Shown here: in pieces, positions 61,758-64,000 of the stretch
How positions within the stretch are numbered: the first letter of the stretch is position 1
How the letters are laid out: every line of letters begins with the position of its first letter
NCBI RefSeq assembly: GCF_002245355.1
Contig: NZ_NOWF01000008.1
Span: 151,639 to 215,638, forward strand
Direction: 5' to 3'
DNA: 64,000 nucleotides
Source of the DNA: Paludifilum halophilum
GTDB lineage: Bacteria > Bacillota > Bacilli > Thermoactinomycetales > DSM-45169
Made by a program: the position numbers and the translations under genes
Notes under the pieces: generated by a model
Told to the model about the DNA's origin: nothing
The model's input: the letters and a program-made list of their open reading frames with translations, nothing else
Databases searched by the model: none

Positions 61758-62195
61758 ATGGAAAACACCCGCCTAAATCGTGCAATCGAAACGCTTAAAT
61801 CGACAGGGGTACGCATGACACCGCAACGGTACGCTATTTTAGAATACCTGTTGTCTACGATGGGCCATCCCACCGCCGACGCGATTTACAAAGCCTTGGA
61901 GAATAAGTTTCCCAACATGAGTGTCGCAACGGTTTATAACAATCTGCGTGTATTCAAGGAAGCCGGATTGGTACGGGAATTGACGTACGGGGATTCTTCC
62001 AGCCGGTTTGATGCCAACATGAATGATCATTACCACATTATTTGCCGGGATTGCGGCAAGATTGTGGATTTTGATTACCCCCCGCTTTTCAATGTGGAAA
62101 AGGAAGCGGCAGAGAAAACCGGGTTCAGGGTGGAGACCCATCGGATGGAGATTTACGGTGTCTGCTCCGCCTGTCAGGAAGCAAAAGCGATTTAG
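61758..62195 (+). CDS. perR: Peroxide-responsive repressor PerR
   Basis: 145 residues of the Fur family. [34 protein letters not shown] then [25 protein letters not shown] match PerR of Bacillus very closely. Metal sites: [12 protein letters not shown] and VCSACQ with structural-zinc cysteines; His and Asp of the regulatory site are in the middle. With iron it is inactivated by H2O2-driven histidine oxidation. ATG 61758 is chosen because GAGGTGG lies 6 nt upstream. The perR-ygzB-ygxA order is as in B. subtilis. Confidence 0.92.
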   Translation: MENTRLNRAIETLKSTGVRMTPQRYAILEYLLSTMGHPTADAIYKALENKFPNMSVATVYNNLRVFKEAGLVRELTYGDSSSRFDANMNDHYHIICRDCGKIVDFDYPPLFNVEKEAAEKTGFRVETHRMEIYGVCSACQEAKAI

Positions 62196-62209
62196 AATCA
62201 TCCTTAGCA

Positions 62210-62237
62210 AAAGTCCTGCGTTGAGCGGGACTTTTTT
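62210..62237 (+). terminator. Terminator after perR
   Basis: AAGTCCTGC pairs with GCGGGACTT around a short loop, then TTTTTT. Confidence 0.85.
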
Positions 62238-62264
62238 GGATGGGTGGGGAATGATTCCGTAATG

Positions 62265-62304
62265 AAAAACCCCTTGACCGTGCCTGGACGGTCAAGGGGT
62301 TTGA
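62265..62304. terminator. Second terminator between perR and ygzB
   Basis: AAACCCCTTGACCGT pairs perfectly with ACGGTCAAGGGGTTT. It serves the minus-strand ygzB gene. Confidence 0.85.
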
Positions 62305-62322
62305 TATTTATAGGCGGTGGTT

Positions 62323-62637
62323 TTAATCAGTCCTGGAATCGGGGGCATAGGCCGGGTCCAGAGTTAGTGTTGCTTGGCAGTACATACATTGGTCCGTTTT
62401 GCCCAGGATTTTTGTGATTCGACCGCATTCGGGACACTCCACTTGGACGGCCTGGGTGGATAAAGTTCCCGCCCAAAAATAGATGCCCACACTGGACCCG
62501 ATAACAAGCAGACCGAGCAAAAAAAAGAAGATCATGGCCGCCGGCCACAGAAACCCGAAATACATAACCCCGATCCCCAAAAAGATGAGAAGCAGAGCTA
62601 CAGTACGCAACTTGTTCAACTTACTGGCGAAAAGCAA
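62323..62637 (-). CDS. ygzB: YgzB-like membrane protein with C-terminal zinc ribbon
   Basis: 104 residues. Two transmembrane helices (TVALLLIFLGIGVMYFGFL; FFFLLGLLVIGSSVGIYFW) are followed by CPECGRITK and CMYCQATLTLDP, a probable zinc-binding pair. It matches YgzB (DUF2614), found next to perR in B. subtilis. TTG 62637 is preferred as start because AAAGGGGGAG lies about 6 nt upstream and it aligns with the usual N-terminus (FASKLNKLRT). Function unknown. Confidence 0.82.
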   Translation of the reverse strand: MLFASKLNKLRTVALLLIFLGIGVMYFGFLWPAAMIFFFLLGLLVIGSSVGIYFWAGTLSTQAVQVECPECGRITKILGKTDQCMYCQATLTLDPAYAPDSRTD

Positions 62638-62847
62638 AAGGGCTCCCCCTTTGCGGAAGGATTCAATCAATCCGCCCGATTTTTCATCACAGTATACCAC
62701 GGATCCCATCGGCTGAAAAATGAAGCTTACCAGCAAGAACGATGAGAAAACGGTTCTTCGGAAGGATTATTCAAGCAATTGTCGAAAACATGGGTGTAGA
62801 CGTCGCGATTCCGTTGGTTCATTTATGTTGTGATGGAGGAAAGGCCG

Positions 62848-63720
62848 ATGCGAGAGACGATTTATCCTGATTTGGAAAAGCAATTGAACCGAAATATGGA
62901 CGCGGCGGGGGCTCTTGTTGTCCCTGCCCGATCAGCATATCATACTTCCCTGGAACCGGCTGACCTTTTTGTCATGGTTTTTTGTAACCGGTCGGAAATC
63001 CACGGTTGTGTAGCTTCTTATATGGTGGGTCATTGGAGAGTAAAAGAGATTTGGATGCAATTTTCCCGTTTGACAGCGGATATTTTGGCGGGGGAAGAAC
63101 CCTGGACGGTTCATTGGCTGTTAGATGGGGATGTCTTATATGATCCGGATCACAGGGTGCGTCAACTCTGTTCTTTTGTGAGAAGGTTTCCCGAAGATCT
63201 GCGGCGGAAAAAATCCTGTGTCGAGTTTTCGCGCCTTCTTCGCTATTATATGGAGAGCAAGAACTATCTGAAGGAAGGCTTCAACCTGGATGCTTATGTA
63301 TCAGTTCAGCATACGCTGCAGTATTGGGCCCGGTTGGTGGTGATCGATGCGGGAGATTATCCGCGCGTCCAACTGTGGAGGCAGGTCCAGCCTTTGAATA
63401 CTGGTGTCTACAAATTGTACAAAGAATTGGTTGACGGGAGGGAAACAGTGGAGCAACGTTCCCGTCTGGTTTTGTTGGCCGCGGAATACTCGATCCTGTC
63501 AAGGATGGAACATTATTGCCGCTATGTGTTGGATCTTCTCGGCAGCGGGGCGGGAGTCTGGACCGTCAAGGAATTGCATGACCGACTCCAGCTGGAACAG
63601 ATGAACCTGGATCTCACTTTACTGTTGGAAGAACTGGTGAAACGTTCTTATATTGAAGAAGTCGTCTTTATGGAAGAGGAAGTCGGTGAACAGCGGTATC
63701 GGTTGGCCCCCAAAGAGTAA
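62848..63720 (+). CDS. ygxA: YgxA-like nucleotidyltransferase-like protein
   Basis: 290 residues. The position between ygzB and the rRNA operon and the sequence (VVPARSAYHTSLEPADLFVMVF; WTVHWLLDGDVLYDPDHRV) match YgxA of B. subtilis, a nucleotidyltransferase-like protein of unknown role. ATG 62848 has GGAGGAAAGG just upstream; the frame's earlier ATG 62830 is less likely. Confidence 0.75.
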   Translation: MRETIYPDLEKQLNRNMDAAGALVVPARSAYHTSLEPADLFVMVFCNRSEIHGCVASYMVGHWRVKEIWMQFSRLTADILAGEEPWTVHWLLDGDVLYDPDHRVRQLCSFVRRFPEDLRRKKSCVEFSRLLRYYMESKNYLKEGFNLDAYVSVQHTLQYWARLVVIDAGDYPRVQLWRQVQPLNTGVYKLYKELVDGRETVEQRSRLVLLAAEYSILSRMEHYCRYVLDLLGSGAGVWTVKELHDRLQLEQMNLDLTLLLEELVKRSYIEEVVFMEEEVGEQRYRLAPKE

Positions 63721-63797
63721 AGAGGGTCCTGCCAGGGGTTTCTCTGCTGTCTGATCGGTTTGAATGAAAGTTTTTTCTGTACAAATGAAAAAAGGTG

Positions 63798-63826
63798 TTG
63801 ACTCATATTTTCTACGGTGGTATAGT
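63798..63826 (+). promoter_or_regulatory. rRNA operon promoter
   Basis: TTGACT, 17-nt spacer, TATAGT, with TGG before the -10. About 120 nt of leader follow before the 16S gene, including TTGAAAACTGAAG, typical of Firmicute rRNA leaders. A second promoter further upstream cannot be excluded. Confidence 0.75.
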
Positions 63827-63944
63827 ATTAAATGTCGCCGCAAACGAGCGGCTCTCGCGGGGAAAACCGCGAAGACAACGGGAAGCGTTCCTTGAAAACT
63901 GAAGAGCGAACAGGACCCTGTCTATTCGAGCAATCAAGCTCGCC

Positions 63945-64000
63945 TTTAACGGAGAGTTTGATCCTGGCTCAGGACGAACGCTGGCGGCGTGCCTAATACA
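63945..64000 (+). rRNA. 16S ribosomal RNA gene, 5' end
   Basis: The sequence from TTTAACGGAGAGTTTGATCC to the window end (GGCTCAGGACGAACGCTGGC follows) is the universal 16S start. Only the first 56 bases lie in the window. Confidence 0.97.

Overview
The window reads as chromosomal DNA of a spore-forming Firmicute in the order Bacillales. The best fit is the family Thermoactinomycetaceae (Kroppenstedtia, Desmospora or Melghirimyces type). This placement is an inference. It rests on codY, Spo0M and GerP-type spore genes, a T-box leader on proC, a perR-ygzB-ygxA-rRNA order like that of Bacillus subtilis, two caa3 oxidase operons, moderate GC with many GTG and TTG starts, and strong GGAGG ribosome sites. 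No prophage, transposase, CRISPR array or tRNA gene was seen.

Layout: 1-11 kb holds the end of a siderophore-binding protein, a diacylglycerol glycosyltransferase, an O-antigen-ligase-like membrane protein, an ABC exporter, a LysM/3D cell-wall protein, an AlkA glycosylase and an MscS channel. 11-24 kb holds a beta-propeller membrane protein with mutY and a VanW protein, a GNAT enzyme, an AprX-like protease, proC under a T-box, ntdp, signal peptidase I, codY, an ABC exporter and an RsbT-like kinase. 25-40 kb is respiratory: a complete caa3 cluster (ctaB-C-D-E-F-G), then a sulfite-exporter-type permease, an Rrf2 regulator, a thioredoxin with an in-frame UGA, an Old Yellow Enzyme, and a second caa3 cluster (ctaB-C-D-E-G) that lacks ctaF. 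40-54 kb holds a MerR protein, a 2-oxoglutarate dioxygenase of the isoleucine hydroxylase type, hemL with a truncated hemoglobin, a DUF1835 protein, a coiled-coil repeat protein, a fumarase-like enzyme, two tandem Spo0M proteins, a three-gene ABC-2 transporter and a secreted GH5 mannanase. 54-64 kb holds a spore-germination cluster (GerPC-like, Hsp20, three GerPF-like), a two-component system, bcp, a methyltransferase, a hydroxyacid dehydrogenase, nth, perR, ygzB and ygxA, and ends at the start of a 16S rRNA gene.

The most notable observation is the thioredoxin gene at 32838-33164. Its first active-site residue is encoded by UGA (W-UGA-P-A-C). A perfect 8-bp hairpin with a GGU loop starts 15 nt after the UGA and places the loop 23 nt downstream. 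This is the layout of a bacterial SECIS element, so the gene is probably a selenoprotein thioredoxin rather than a pseudogene.

The second notable observation is two families of short palindromic mobile elements: a 194-bp family A and a roughly 130-bp family B. They carry terminal inverted repeats and are flanked by 4-bp CTAG-like duplications. Four of these elements plus a diverged relative sit exactly at the stop codon of the gene to their left, so the flanking CTAG, CTAA or ATAG supplies the TAG or TAA.
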